Shown here in pieces: positions 11,192 through 19,067 of a stretch of 57,356 nucleotides of DNA. Both the position numbers and the translations under genes were made by a program. The notes below the pieces were generated by a model. That model did no database searches. It saw nothing but the letters and a program-made list of their open reading frames with translations, and had not been told where the DNA came from. How positions within the stretch are numbered: the first letter of the stretch is position 1; the number at the start of each line of letters is the position of its first letter. The DNA is taken from NCBI GenBank assembly GCA_017961345.1, contig JAGCXP010000057.1, forward strand, positions 1 through 57,356, given 5' to 3'. Source of the stretch: Bacteroidales bacterium (GTDB taxonomy: Bacteria > Bacteroidota > Bacteroidia > Bacteroidales > UBA932).

Positions 11192-12709
11192 TCAAAATAA
11201 ACTGAGAATCTGTCCCCCGACAAACTCACGGATGATGCTGGTCGGAGGGATGGCCGCAAGGTCCTTGGGAGGCAGCACGGCCAGGTAGGAAAGGAAGGAG
11301 AGCAGGCGCTCGGCTTCCGGATAAGCGGGAGAATCCCCGGGGATCTGCCGAAGCAGGGGTTCCGCGTAGGCCTTCAGAAGTGGCAGCTCGTAGATCAGCG
11401 CGGAATTGAAATAGACGTCCGCATTCTCCTGGAAAGGGAAAATGTTGCGGTTTTCGCCGCGACGCACGCTGGGCCAGCGCAGGAGGGTGGCCTCGGGACT
11501 GGTGGAACGGACACGGTTGTCGCGGACAATTCTTCGCAGCAGACGGTTGTCCGTGGTGGAAATACAGACATTTTCGTCCACGTTGAGCGAAGTAAGGGCG
11601 GATGCGTATACGCGGTATATGCGGGTGGAATCGATGCCGGGGACCATCTCCGGATTGAGGGCGTGGATACCCTCCATAATCAGGATGTCGTTCTTTTCCA
11701 GTTTCAGGAAATTTCCCTCGAAGACACCCTCGCCCCGGGCGAAGTCGTAACGGGGGATCTCCACGCTCTCCCCGGCGAAGAGGGAGGTCAGCTGGTCGTT
11801 GAGCAGGTCGATGCGCATGGCACCGAGGCTCTCGAAATCATACTCTCCGTTTTCATCACGGGGGGTATCGGCACGGTCCTTAAAGTAGTTGTCGAGTTCG
11901 ATGACCTTGGGATTGAGGCCGGATACCCGGAACTGCTGGGCCAGACGAAGGGCCGTAGAAGTCTTGCCGCTGGAAGAGGGACCGGCGATGAACACCACCT
12001 TCACGGAATCGCGCCGCTCTTTGATGGCCTCGGCGATGACGGCGCACTGACGCTCGTGACGGGCTTCGCACAGACTGATCAAGGCCGATCCCCGACCGTC
12101 TTGAATCAGGTTGTTGAGCGAACCTACACCGCTGATGCCCAACGACTCGCACCACTTGGAATGGGCGTGAAGGGCCTGGGAAATCTTGAGCTGGGCGTAA
12201 TTGGGAAGGAGGCTGCCCCGGCCATACATTTCATAACGCAGGCAGAAGCCGTCGCCGAAGGAATTGAGGTCGAACTGTCCCAGTTCACCGGTCGAAGAGA
12301 CCAACTCTCCGTGCAGGGTGTCCGACACGCCGCAAAGGGTAAAGACCGGACATTTCTCCGCCCGCAGAGACAGGATCAGTTCCGCTTTCTGGGGCTCGTT
12401 CTGGGCGAGGAAAAAGGAGGCGGCTTCGTCTCGCGACATCAGCCGCGCCGTAATGGGAAGATTTTCTTCCACCAGGCGTTTCATCTCCTGCTTGAGAAGG
12501 AGAATCTCCGTCATCTTGAGCAGTTTGACCTGCTCCTGTTCTCCGGCCTGCCCATTGCGGTAACAAAGTTCGCAGTAGTAGCCGCGCGGCACATCGTAAC
12601 GCACCCGCAGCACATAGTCCGGGAAGACTCTGCGCGCGGCCACTTGCAGAAGAAAGACCAGCGAGCGGCGACGGGTTCGGTACTGGTAGAGATCGGAGTA
12701 GGCCATCAT
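11192..12709 (-). CDS. Nucleoside (uridine) kinase with ThrRS-like N-terminal domain
   Basis: In 505 residues, an N-terminal half resembling the second additional domain of threonyl-tRNA synthetase precedes a uridine kinase/PRK-type P-loop domain (Walker A GPSSSGKTST near 239-246; ELDNYFKDRADTPRDENG lid region). The Bacteroidota members are annotated as nucleoside kinases that phosphorylate uridine/cytidine. The start ATG at 12709 overlaps the CYTH stop in an ATGA arrangement; a TTG two codons earlier is less likely. The gene is translationally coupled to the CYTH gene. Confidence 0.85.
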   Translation of the reverse strand: MMAYSDLYQYRTRRRSLVFLLQVAARRVFPDYVLRVRYDVPRGYYCELCYRNGQAGEQEQVKLLKMTEILLLKQEMKRLVEENLPITARLMSRDEAASFFLAQNEPQKAELILSLRAEKCPVFTLCGVSDTLHGELVSSTGELGQFDLNSFGDGFCLRYEMYGRGSLLPNYAQLKISQALHAHSKWCESLGISGVGSLNNLIQDGRGSALISLCEARHERQCAVIAEAIKERRDSVKVVFIAGPSSSGKTSTALRLAQQFRVSGLNPKVIELDNYFKDRADTPRDENGEYDFESLGAMRIDLLNDQLTSLFAGESVEIPRYDFARGEGVFEGNFLKLEKNDILIMEGIHALNPEMVPGIDSTRIYRVYASALTSLNVDENVCISTTDNRLLRRIVRDNRVRSTSPEATLLRWPSVRRGENRNIFPFQENADVYFNSALIYELPLLKAYAEPLLRQIPGDSPAYPEAERLLSFLSYLAVLPPKDLAAIPPTSIIREFVGGQILSLF

Positions 12710-13179
12710 TTCCAACTTTTATAAGGGGCCGTCAGCAAATGGGAATTGCGGTAGCGAGGATCGTCTGACACCTCTTCGCCCAGCCATTCGGGACGTTCGA
12801 AGGCCTCGTCTTCAGAGGCGAGTTCCACCTCCGCGACGGTCAGTCCTTCGTTGTCCCCATAGAACTCGTCCACCTCGAAGGTATGCCCGCCGAAGGGCAC
12901 GAGATAACGGGTCTTGTCAATCAGGCCGCCGTGGCAAAGGGCCATCAAAGCCCGTGCGTCATCCGCCGGGATTTCCTTTTCCCATTCGAAACGGCTGAGC
13001 CCGTTGGTGGGGCCTTTGATGGTCAGATAGGCCTTGTCGTCGCGAAGGCGCACCCGTACGGTGTTGCCGCCGGAGGCGCAAAGATAGCCCTGCATAATCC
13101 GGGAGGAACTACAGGCCGAAGCCTTGTAGTCCCCCCGAACCAGAAACTTTCTCTCTATTTCGCGACAGGATGGATTCAC
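12706..13179 (-). CDS. CYTH domain triphosphatase
   Basis: This 157-residue CYTH-superfamily protein has the N-terminal ExExK signature as EIERK at residues 7-11, followed by basic strands (RVRLRDDKAYLTIKG) and acidic strands (FEVDEFYG, AEVELASEDE) that line the tunnel binding triphosphate and divalent metal. Relatives hydrolyse inorganic triphosphate or thiamine triphosphate. The start is GTG at 13179, overlapping the rpiB stop by 4 bases (GTGA); the nucleoside kinase overlaps its own stop the same way. Confidence 0.88.
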   Translation of the reverse strand: MNPSCREIERKFLVRGDYKASACSSSRIMQGYLCASGGNTVRVRLRDDKAYLTIKGPTNGLSRFEWEKEIPADDARALMALCHGGLIDKTRYLVPFGGHTFEVDEFYGDNEGLTVAEVELASEDEAFERPEWLGEEVSDDPRYRNSHLLTAPYKSWK

Positions 13180-13604
13180 GGTTCTATCTTTTCTACGCGA
13201 CGCTGGTGGCGACCGCCTTCAAAAGGTTCGGACAGCCACTTGTCCACAATCTTCTCCGCCTCTTCATAAGGAATGAAACGGGCGGGCATCACGAGAACGT
13301 TGGCGTTGTTGTGCGCCTTCACGAGGCGTCCCACCTCCTCGTTCCAGGCCAGACCGGCACGGATGCCGGCGTGGTGGTTCAGGCAGAGGGCCATGCCGTT
13401 TCCGGTACCGCAGAGGGCGATGCCCAAATCGACTTTCCCGGCGAGGACGGCCTCGGCGAGGGGATGGGCCACGTCGGGATAGTCCATGCTGTCGGTCGTA
13501 TCCGTACCGAAATTCACCACCGCGATGCCTTTGGCCTCAAGAAACTTTACCAGGCGAAACTTATAGTCTGTTCCAGCGTGATCGTTGCAAATACCGATTT
13601 TCAT
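13176..13604 (-). CDS. rpiB: Ribose-5-phosphate isomerase B
   Basis: RpiB interconverts ribose 5-phosphate and ribulose 5-phosphate in the pentose phosphate pathway. The 142-residue protein has the catalytic Cys65 in CGTGNGM, the phosphate-binding His9 region (NDHAGTDYK) and the HNNANVL motif. The ATG at 13604 is used because the in-frame upstream extension overlaps the ROK kinase end. The C-terminus (GGRHQRRVEKIEP) is basic. Overlap with the CYTH gene suggests one transcript with the ROK kinase and sugar permease. Confidence 0.95.
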   Translation of the reverse strand: MKIGICNDHAGTDYKFRLVKFLEAKGIAVVNFGTDTTDSMDYPDVAHPLAEAVLAGKVDLGIALCGTGNGMALCLNHHAGIRAGLAWNEEVGRLVKAHNNANVLVMPARFIPYEEAEKIVDKWLSEPFEGGRHQRRVEKIEP

Positions 13605-13617
13605 TTCGGGCGTACGA

Positions 13618-14583
13618 TTAAAGGTCCCAGGCCAGCGCGGAAGCGCCGAGGATGGCGGCATCCGACTCCTTGAGGGCAGAATACACGAGTTTGATCTTAT
13701 TCTTCCAGGCGGGAAGCAGGTTTTCGTTCATGGCCTTCATGATGGGTTCGGTCAGGAACTCCTTGCTGCGGGCCAGTCCGCCGAAGAGCACGATGGCTTC
13801 GGGGGCGCTGAAATGAACGAAATTAGCGAAGGACTGTCCGAGCAGCGTACCCGTGAAATTGAAGATCTCAAGAGCCAGTTTGTCCCCCGCCTTCGCAGCA
13901 TCGTACACATCCTTGGAACTGATGGCTTCGATGTTCACATTGCGAAGCAGGGACGGGTCTTTGCGGGTCTCCAACCACTCCTTGGCCGTACGGGCCACGC
14001 CGATGGCGGAGCAATAGGTCTCGAGGCAGCCCTGCAGACCGCAGTTGCACTGACGGCCGCCGCGGACGGCGGTGGTGTGTCCCAGCTCGCCGGCGAAGCC
14101 GTCGTGACCATAGACCAATTTCCCGTCGATAACGATACCGCTGCCCACGCCCGTTCCGAGGGTAATCATGATGAAATCCTTCATATCCTTGGCGGCGCCG
14201 TAGATCTTCTCACCGAGGGCGGCGGCGTTGGCGTCGTTGGTCAGCGCAACGGGGATGCCGCCCAGCTTTTTGGAGAGGACTTTGGCAAAGGGAACGGTCT
14301 TGCCGATGGCCCAGGCGAGGTTAGGAGCATTGTACACGGTCCCTTCATAAAAGTTGCCGTTGGGGGCGCCCACGCCCACGCCGCGGATCTGGCCTTCCTT
14401 GCCGGCCTCCTTGATGTTTTTCTTGATCTCTTCCGCGAGGGCGGAGAGGTATTTGTCTTCGTCACTGCCGAAGATATCGGAACGCATCACGCTCTGGGCG
14501 AGAATCTTTCCGTCTTTATCCACCACGCCGATCTTGGAGGTCTGCCCTCCCACGTCGACGCCGACTACGAAATCATTTTTCAT
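13618..14583 (-). CDS. ROK family sugar kinase (glucokinase-like)
   Basis: This 321-residue cytoplasmic ROK protein has the ATP-binding start VGVDVGGQTSK and LTNDANAAALGE, GTGVGSGIVIDGKLV, the sugar-binding GELGH, and the zinc motif CNCGLQGCLE. ROK kinases phosphorylate glucose, mannose, fructose or N-acetyl sugars at C6; the presence of the full kinase core and absence of an HTH domain favours a kinase over a repressor. It is 12 bases downstream of an FHS hexose permease, so uptake and phosphorylation are probably co-expressed. Confidence 0.9.
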   Translation of the reverse strand: MKNDFVVGVDVGGQTSKIGVVDKDGKILAQSVMRSDIFGSDEDKYLSALAEEIKKNIKEAGKEGQIRGVGVGAPNGNFYEGTVYNAPNLAWAIGKTVPFAKVLSKKLGGIPVALTNDANAAALGEKIYGAAKDMKDFIMITLGTGVGSGIVIDGKLVYGHDGFAGELGHTTAVRGGRQCNCGLQGCLETYCSAIGVARTAKEWLETRKDPSLLRNVNIEAISSKDVYDAAKAGDKLALEIFNFTGTLLGQSFANFVHFSAPEAIVLFGGLARSKEFLTEPIMKAMNENLLPAWKNKIKLVYSALKESDAAILGASALAWDL

Positions 14584-14595
14584 ATGGCTGGAGAA

Positions 14596-15879
14596 TTAAG
14601 CTTTTTTGACTTTGGAACCGAAAAGGCCGAACCACAGCATGTAGAGAACGGCGAGGATGATGACAATGTAGCTCGTCAGGAAATTGCCCGTCGCATCGGC
14701 CACCCAGCCCTGCACGAGGGGAAGGATACCGCCGCCGCAGACCATCACCATGAAGAGGCCGGAAGCGATGGAGGTGTATTTGCCGAGACCTTCGACCGCC
14801 AGGTTGAAGATGGCGCCCCACATCACGGAGGTGCAGAGGCCGCAGAGAACGAAGAACATCACGCCGATGGGAATCTCCTGGAGGGAGAAGGAAAGCTCGG
14901 GCGTAATGGCCGGGAACTTGACCATGACGGAATCTCCGAGAATCATGCCGAGGGCCACGAGCACGATGGCCGTGGAGGTCACGCAGATCATCATCGCCCG
15001 GCTGGAAACTTTTCCGCCGATGGCGGCGCCGGTCATACGGCCGCAGAGCATCAGGAACCAGTACATACCGACGATGGTGCCGGCGACGGCCTTGCTGATG
15101 CCGACTCCGGGAGAAGTCATGTAAAGATTGAAGAAGTTAGGAATACCCACCTCAACGCCCACATACAGGAAGATGGCGATGATACCGAAAACAAAGTGGC
15201 GGTAGGAAAGAGCCCCCTTGATGGTTTCCATCGTGCTCTCGCCCTCCTCGTCGGAAGCGGCGGCCGCTTCGAGGCCGGGCTCGGGAATATCGGAGAAGAA
15301 GATGACAATGAACGCCAGGGCAAAGATTCCCATTGCGAGGAAGAGGGCGGGGTTGACGTCGGAAATCGTCGCTTTGGCCCCCTCACCCACCTTGCTGATC
15401 AGAATACCCACGAAGACCGGGCAGATGGTCGCAAAGAGGGAGTTCAGGGAGCCGCCCCACTGAATCAGCTGGTTGCCCTTGTTTCCGCCGCCGCCCAGGG
15501 TGTTGAGCATAGGGTTCACGACGGTATTGAGCATACACATCGAGAAGCCGGAGACGAAAGCGCCGAGCAGATACACGCCGAAGCTTTCCGCGACACCAGA
15601 AAGGAAGGTGATGCCCACGCCGACGAAACCGACGGCCACGGCCAGCAGCGAGGTAAACTTATACCCCCTCTTCGAGAGGATGAAGCCGGCAGGAAGGCCG
15701 ATCAGGGCATAGGCAATGAAGTTGGCCGCGTTGCCCAGCTGGCTCATTAGGTTAGAGGCGCCGAACTGCTCCTTGACGACAAGGGCAAAGGGGTTCTGGA
15801 GTCCCGTCACGAAGGAAATCATCGCAAACAGGAAAAACATAATCGCAATGGCGAGTACGTTGCTTTTTTTGTTGCTCAT
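14596..15879 (-). CDS. FHS-family sugar MFS permease (FucP/GluP-like)
   Basis: This 427-residue inner-membrane protein has twelve predicted helices and belongs to the FHS branch of the major facilitator superfamily, which symports fucose, glucose or galactose with H+. Family marks include GLQNPFALVVK near residue 28, NFIAYALIGLPAGFILSKRGYK and NTVVNPMLNTLGGGGNKGNQL. It is the first gene of the fourteen-gene minus-strand run. The substrate is not certain; mannose or glucose released by the locus at 29-55 kb would fit the ROK kinase neighbour. Confidence 0.9.
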   Translation of the reverse strand: MSNKKSNVLAIAIMFFLFAMISFVTGLQNPFALVVKEQFGASNLMSQLGNAANFIAYALIGLPAGFILSKRGYKFTSLLAVAVGFVGVGITFLSGVAESFGVYLLGAFVSGFSMCMLNTVVNPMLNTLGGGGNKGNQLIQWGGSLNSLFATICPVFVGILISKVGEGAKATISDVNPALFLAMGIFALAFIVIFFSDIPEPGLEAAAASDEEGESTMETIKGALSYRHFVFGIIAIFLYVGVEVGIPNFFNLYMTSPGVGISKAVAGTIVGMYWFLMLCGRMTGAAIGGKVSSRAMMICVTSTAIVLVALGMILGDSVMVKFPAITPELSFSLQEIPIGVMFFVLCGLCTSVMWGAIFNLAVEGLGKYTSIASGLFMVMVCGGGILPLVQGWVADATGNFLTSYIVIILAVLYMLWFGLFGSKVKKA

Positions 15880-16022
15880 GTTACTGGTTTTATAATGTTA
15901 AAAATTGTTTTCAGGTCAAAGCGGTCGCAGCAGACCAAAATCGTACGAAGATAAGATTTTTTCCGCGCTTTTGCAAGTTTTATTTCGGATTTTAAAGAAA
16001 GGAGCCGGCAAGTCGCTTAGCC
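15880..16022 (-). other. Intergenic region upstream of the sugar permease
   Basis: This AT-rich 143-base gap is where the promoter of the long downstream gene run should lie. No exact TAnnTTTG box is present. It contains one exact AAATCGTAC (15938-15946, embedded in the palindrome TCGTACGA), the same 9-mer that forms paired sites upstream of two mannan operons. Only a single copy is present and no partner 21 bases away was found, so its role is uncertain. Confidence 0.4.
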
Positions 16023-16829
16023 TCAGGCAAGAAGGCTCGCGTAGAGCCGACGAAGCGACGCATCGTCGCCGCTGGAGAGCAGTTCCACTTGAAGGCTCGC
16101 GGGCTGGTGGGCAGGTTGGCGGCCTGCGGGGTGCCGGCTGGCAATGGGCTGCTGGCCGGCGGGCTGGCTGCGAAGTTGTACAAAACGCCTGGCTACGGCA
16201 GGCGCCGGATCAATGAGGGTAAACGCCCGGCCGGGACAAAGCTCTTTGGCGACTTTGAGAATGACGGGTGCCAGGAAAGGATAATGAGTGCAACCCAGCA
16301 CAAGGGTGTCAGCACCTTCTTCCACCAGCGGCCGCACGCTTTCCCGGACCACTTTTTCAGCCTCCGGTCCCTCCAGACAACCCTTTTCCACCAGCTCGAC
16401 GAAACCTTTTCCCACCTGCTCGACCACCTTCACGCCTTCGGCATAACGGTCCCGCGTCGTGTGATACTTCTCTCCGCCGAGCGTCCCCGCGGTCGCCAGC
16501 ACGCCGACCACTCCGCTTTTCGTGACGGCCGCTGCCGGTTTGATGGCCGGCTCCATCCCCACGAAAGGAATCTGGGGAAACTCCGCCCGAAGGCCCGCGA
16601 TGGCCGCCGCGGTCGCCGTGTTGCAGGCCACCACAATCAAATCGCACCCCTTGTCCATCAAAAGGCGCGTAATGACACGGCCGCGCTCCAGGATATATTC
16701 GGGCGTCTTTTCCCCGTAAGGGCAATGCGCGTTGTCGGAGAAGTAAACATAGGATTCGCCGGGAAGCGCCTTGAGCATTTCCTTCAACACGGACAGGCCG
16801 CCGCATCCCGAATCGAAAATTCCCGTCAT
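16023..16829 (-). CDS. murI: Glutamate racemase with a low-complexity insertion
   Basis: MurI makes D-glutamate for peptidoglycan. The 268 residues have both catalytic cysteines, Cys69 in VACNTATA and Cys180 in LGCTHYPF, and the start MTGIFDSGCGGLSVL. Between VARRFVQL (about 219) and the conserved C-terminal strand VELLSSGDD (about 248) lies a repetitive Q/P/A-rich stretch (RSQPAGQQPIASRHP and onward) absent from typical MurI. The ATG at 16829 is chosen; a TTG three codons upstream lies inside the predicted -7 box. tatA is divergent. Confidence 0.93.
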   Translation of the reverse strand: MTGIFDSGCGGLSVLKEMLKALPGESYVYFSDNAHCPYGEKTPEYILERGRVITRLLMDKGCDLIVVACNTATAAAIAGLRAEFPQIPFVGMEPAIKPAAAVTKSGVVGVLATAGTLGGEKYHTTRDRYAEGVKVVEQVGKGFVELVEKGCLEGPEAEKVVRESVRPLVEEGADTLVLGCTHYPFLAPVILKVAKELCPGRAFTLIDPAPAVARRFVQLRSQPAGQQPIASRHPAGRQPAHQPASLQVELLSSGDDASLRRLYASLLA

Positions 16830-16835
16830 AATGGA

Positions 16836-16863
16836 CAAATATACGAAAAATTCGCTACATTTG
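16836..16863. promoter_or_regulatory. Divergent promoter pair for murI and tatAC
   Basis: Minus strand: TATATTTG at 16836-16843, a TAnnTTTG match whose last base is only 6 bases from the murI ATG, implying a nearly leaderless mRNA. Plus strand: TACATTTG at 16856-16863 for tatA, giving a leader of roughly 45-50 bases. No convincing TTTG -33 box was found for either. Confidence 0.55.
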
Positions 16864-16917
16864 CCCGGAGAAGCACGATTTACTGCCGTCTTTTCCTAAC
16901 GCAAAACAAGAAACACC

Positions 16918-17133
16918 ATGAACCATCTTCTTTTTTTGGGATTGAGCCTGACCGAAATCGTCATTATCGCCCTGGTCGTCCTCCTGCTGTTCGGCGGGAA
17001 GAAGGTCCCCGAACTGATGAAGGGCCTTGGAAAAGGCGTCAAGAGTTTCAAGGACGGGATGAACGAAGTGGAGAAAGAAATCAAGGACGAAACGCCCGCC
17101 CAAAAGTCCGACGACGACAAGAAAGCGAAATGA
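16918..17133 (+). CDS. tatA: Sec-independent translocase protein TatA
   Basis: This 71-residue protein has one N-terminal membrane helix (about residues 5-23, containing [13 protein letters not shown]), the [20 protein letters not shown] amphipathic hinge typical of TatA/E, and a charged C-terminus ([16 protein letters not shown]). It oligomerises with TatC to move folded twin-arginine proteins across the inner membrane. Its TGA overlaps the tatC ATG by 4 bases. No tatB is present, so a minimal TatAC system is likely. Confidence 0.95.
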   Translation: MNHLLFLGLSLTEIVIIALVVLLLFGGKKVPELMKGLGKGVKSFKDGMNEVEKEIKDETPAQKSDDDKKAK

Positions 17134-17819
17134 CCTTCTGGGAACATCTGGAGGAAGCCCGGTGGAGCATCGTCCGGATGCTTGCCGCGTGGGCGATATG
17201 CCTGGTCCCCTCCTTTCTGTTCCTCCCCTGGATTTTCGACCATTTGATTCTGCTGCCCGCCCGCAGCGCCGGCTACGACCTCATCAACATCCAGGTCGCC
17301 TCGCAGTTTACCACCCACCTCTCGATGTCGGTGTACCTGAGCCTGCTGCTCGCCGCACCTTATATGCTCTATGAAGTGTGGAAATTCGTGCGGCCCGCGC
17401 TCTACCCCGCGGAGAAAAAGGGCATGCAAAAAGGTTTCCTGCTCGGCGGCTTTCTCTTCTACCTCGGCTGCGCCGTCGGCTGCCTGGTGGTCTTTCCCCT
17501 CACCTTCCGTTTCCTCGTCGGCTACGAACTCTCCCCCTCCATCACCAACAGCATCAACCTGAGTTCCTATACCTCCCTCTTCAACGCCGTTACCTTCCTC
17601 TTCGGCCTGAGTTTCGAACTTCCCATCCTCCTCTGGATTCTCTCCCTGGGCGGTCTCGTCCACAAGGACTGCCTGCGCTCCCACCGTCGCCACGCCATCG
17701 TCGCCCTCCTCATCCTCGCCGCCATCATCACCCCAACCGGGGATCCTGTCACCCTCTCCGTTGTCTTCTTTCCCCTATATTTATTATACGAGTTCAGCAT
17801 TTGGCTCGTGAAGAAGTAG
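17130..17819 (+). CDS. tatC: Sec-independent translocase protein TatC
   Basis: TatC is the membrane receptor for twin-arginine signal peptides. The 229 residues start [17 protein letters not shown], the conserved FxEHLxELR region, and contain six hydrophobic segments, with [11 protein letters not shown] between helices and [13 protein letters not shown] near the end. The ATG at 17130 overlaps the tatA stop (ATGA). A much longer open frame reaches upstream through tatA in another frame, but only this part resembles a protein. Confidence 0.95.
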   Translation: MTFWEHLEEARWSIVRMLAAWAICLVPSFLFLPWIFDHLILLPARSAGYDLINIQVASQFTTHLSMSVYLSLLLAAPYMLYEVWKFVRPALYPAEKKGMQKGFLLGGFLFYLGCAVGCLVVFPLTFRFLVGYELSPSITNSINLSSYTSLFNAVTFLFGLSFELPILLWILSLGGLVHKDCLRSHRRHAIVALLILAAIITPTGDPVTLSVVFFPLYLLYEFSIWLVKK

Positions 17820-17845
17820 GGCACGAGCGCATCACCGCAGCGAAA

Positions 17846-17885
17846 GTACACGCGCAAGCGAGAAAACGCCAAAATCTCGCTTTGG
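17846..17885 (+). repeat. GTACAC hairpin unit 1
   Basis: The unit starts GTACAC and contains an 8-base inverted repeat AAGCGAGA (17856-17863) / TCTCGCTT (17875-17882). Three more units occur at 17898-17937, 56868-56905 and 57309-57347. The stem is kept while its bases change between units. Confidence 0.7.
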
Positions 17886-17897
17886 AAGTGACCATAG

Positions 17898-17937
17898 GTA
17901 CACGCTAGAGCGGATATTGGCCAATTTCTCGCTCTGA
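17898..17937 (+). repeat. GTACAC hairpin unit 2
   Basis: Starts GTACAC; stem AGAGCG (17907-17912) / CGCTCT (17930-17935). The loop contains GGCCAATTT, related to GCCAAAATC in unit 1 and GGCGAAATC in units 3 and 4. Confidence 0.7.
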
Positions 17938-18044
17938 ACATTACCTGAAGCACACGTGCGCGCTGAAAATGGTCCAAAAACAGTGTGAAGCAATGCTGCA
18001 GCACCTGGTCGGGCAGAAAATGGGCCAAATCTCGGCCGATGAGA

Positions 18045-18305
18045 TGCTGCAGCACATGGTCGGGCAAATGTGCACGTGCACTCGTGCCCGACCGAGTTCC
18101 GAAGAACTTGGCGGGGAACAAAAATGCGGAAAAACGTAGCCAGCGGAGCACCGAGGATATATCAAACGGATGGCGCACAACAGCTAAGCACTTGCGAAGG
18201 CGAGGGGAGGGGCAATGCCGCCGGCGGGAACGAATGCCGTCGGCTAAAGCAAAGGCGTAGCACCGAGCGCGAAGGAGCGGCTCGCTTCGCGCCTTGCTTT
18301 TGCCC
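18045..18305 (+). repeat. Two-copy structured element, copy 1
   Basis: This ~260-base sequence aligns end to end with 57014-57271 with a net 3-base length difference and roughly 80-85% identity by eye. It contains a perfect 9-base inverted repeat GGTCGGGCA (18058-18066) / TGCCCGACC (18085-18093) around the palindrome GTGCACGTGCAC. It ends in a very stable 65-base hairpin (18241-18305) whose inner stem is GCGCGAAG / CTTCGCGC and outer arms are AAAGCAAAGG / CCTTGCTTT. It could be a structured RNA gene or a mobile repeat; the strand of any transcript is not known. Confidence 0.7.
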
Positions 18306-18337
18306 TTCGAGGCACTAGTGTGCGATAGCGGCGGCGT

Positions 18338-18449
18338 CTGAACGCTCCGAGCGTAGTGGGAAAAACGGGGGCGCGCTGAACGCTCCGAGCGTAGTGGGAA
18401 AAACGGGGGCGTGCTGAACGCTCCAGCGTAGTGGGAAAAACGGGGGCGG
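18338..18449 (+). repeat. 38-base tandem repeat, three copies
   Basis: Units start at 18338, 18376 and 18414, with a period of 38. Each reads CTGAACGCTCCGAGCGTAG followed by TGGGAAAAACGGGGGCG. Each unit contains the inverted repeat ACGCTC / GAGCGT with one base between; the third has lost one base but retains ACGCT / AGCGT. Too few, too close and without spacers to be a CRISPR array. Confidence 0.8.
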
Positions 18450-18678
18450 GAGGGAGTGCGCAGTGAGCGGGCCGCGAGAAAGCGGAGCGGCAGGGAGCCG
18501 CCCGCGAAGCGGATGCCGCATTTGCTCGAAGCGACCGCAGGGAGCGAGTTGTGCGGCAAGCGAACGGGTAGGCCCCGAATTTTCCCTTCGAGCGAGTGAG
18601 CGCCAGTATGCCGCCGCCCAGCACACGCGCCCGCTGAAAATGGGTGGAAAATAACGAGCTGTAAATCACGCACTTAAA

Positions 18679-18714
18679 CAAAATCGCCCGCTTAAATTCA
18701 AGCAGACGATTTTG
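18679..18714. terminator. Bidirectional terminator-like hairpin
   Basis: CAAAATCG (18679-18686) pairs with CGATTTTG (18707-18714), with an inner GCTT / AAGC stem. The A/T ends give a U-tract on either strand. It could end a transcript through the repeat block or one from the right. Confidence 0.6.
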
Positions 18715-18961
18715 CTTAATTCATTATAATTCAAATAGTTACCCTCCACACCATCCCGAGGCACGAGTCTACGGGGAAACGCGATAACGTCGATAGGAAG
18801 CGGAGCGGCAAGGAGGCGTTTGGCCGATCATTTGTCCGAAGGGACCGCGAAGCGTCTGGAGGACAAATGCACTCTGCCGGCTGCGGACTTGCGGGCGAGA
18901 GGCATGCCCCCTGCCGGACGCATCACATACGCCAACTCTGGGGGCGCCGGGCCAATCGCTG

Positions 18962-18996
18962 CGCCAGCGCGAAAGAGCGGCTTGCTCCGCGATGGC
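18962..18996 (+). repeat. Degenerate third copy of the repeat hairpin
   Basis: The segment GCCAGCGCGAAAGAGCGGCT and the following TGCTCCGCG align with the hairpin core GAGCGCGAAGGAGCGGCTCG of the elements at 18241-18305 and 57207-57271, with several substitutions. Confidence 0.5.
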
Positions 18997-19067
18997 CAGC
19001 ACGTGGCAGGGCGGAAAAAGGCCGAAAATCAGCGCTGGCAGATGCTACAGGGCGCGACAGAGCGGAA

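Larger units (their letters stand above)
17820..19067. other. Gene-free region filled with hairpin-rich repeats
   Basis: About 1.25 kb between tatC and nfnB holds no credible gene. Open frames exist on both strands but show frame changes between repeat copies and match nothing I know. The region contains two short hairpin units (17846-17937), a ~260-base element (18045-18305) that recurs at 57 kb, a 38-base tandem repeat (18338-18449), a pair of related GC-rich segments (about 18480-18560 and 18797-18870), a bidirectional terminator-like hairpin (18679-18714) and a degenerate third hairpin copy (18962-18996). Confidence 0.75.

Noticed and set aside
13585..15750. A 721-codon plus-strand open frame rich in H, D and E
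   Set aside because: Antisense to the ROK kinase and the sugar permease. Histidine/acid richness is the usual shadow of a membrane protein gene.
18338..18449. Possible CRISPR array
   Set aside because: Only three contiguous 38-base units with no unique spacers and no cas genes nearby.
17567..18673. A 368-codon minus-strand open frame across the repeat region
   Set aside because: It begins beyond the repeats and runs back into tatC antisense. The matching peptide in the 57-kb copy changes frame partway, so the frame is not conserved.
17820..19067. tRNA or other known RNA genes in the repeat block
   Set aside because: No cloverleaf with an anticodon arm, and no tmRNA, SRP or RNase P motif, could be recognised by eye on either strand.
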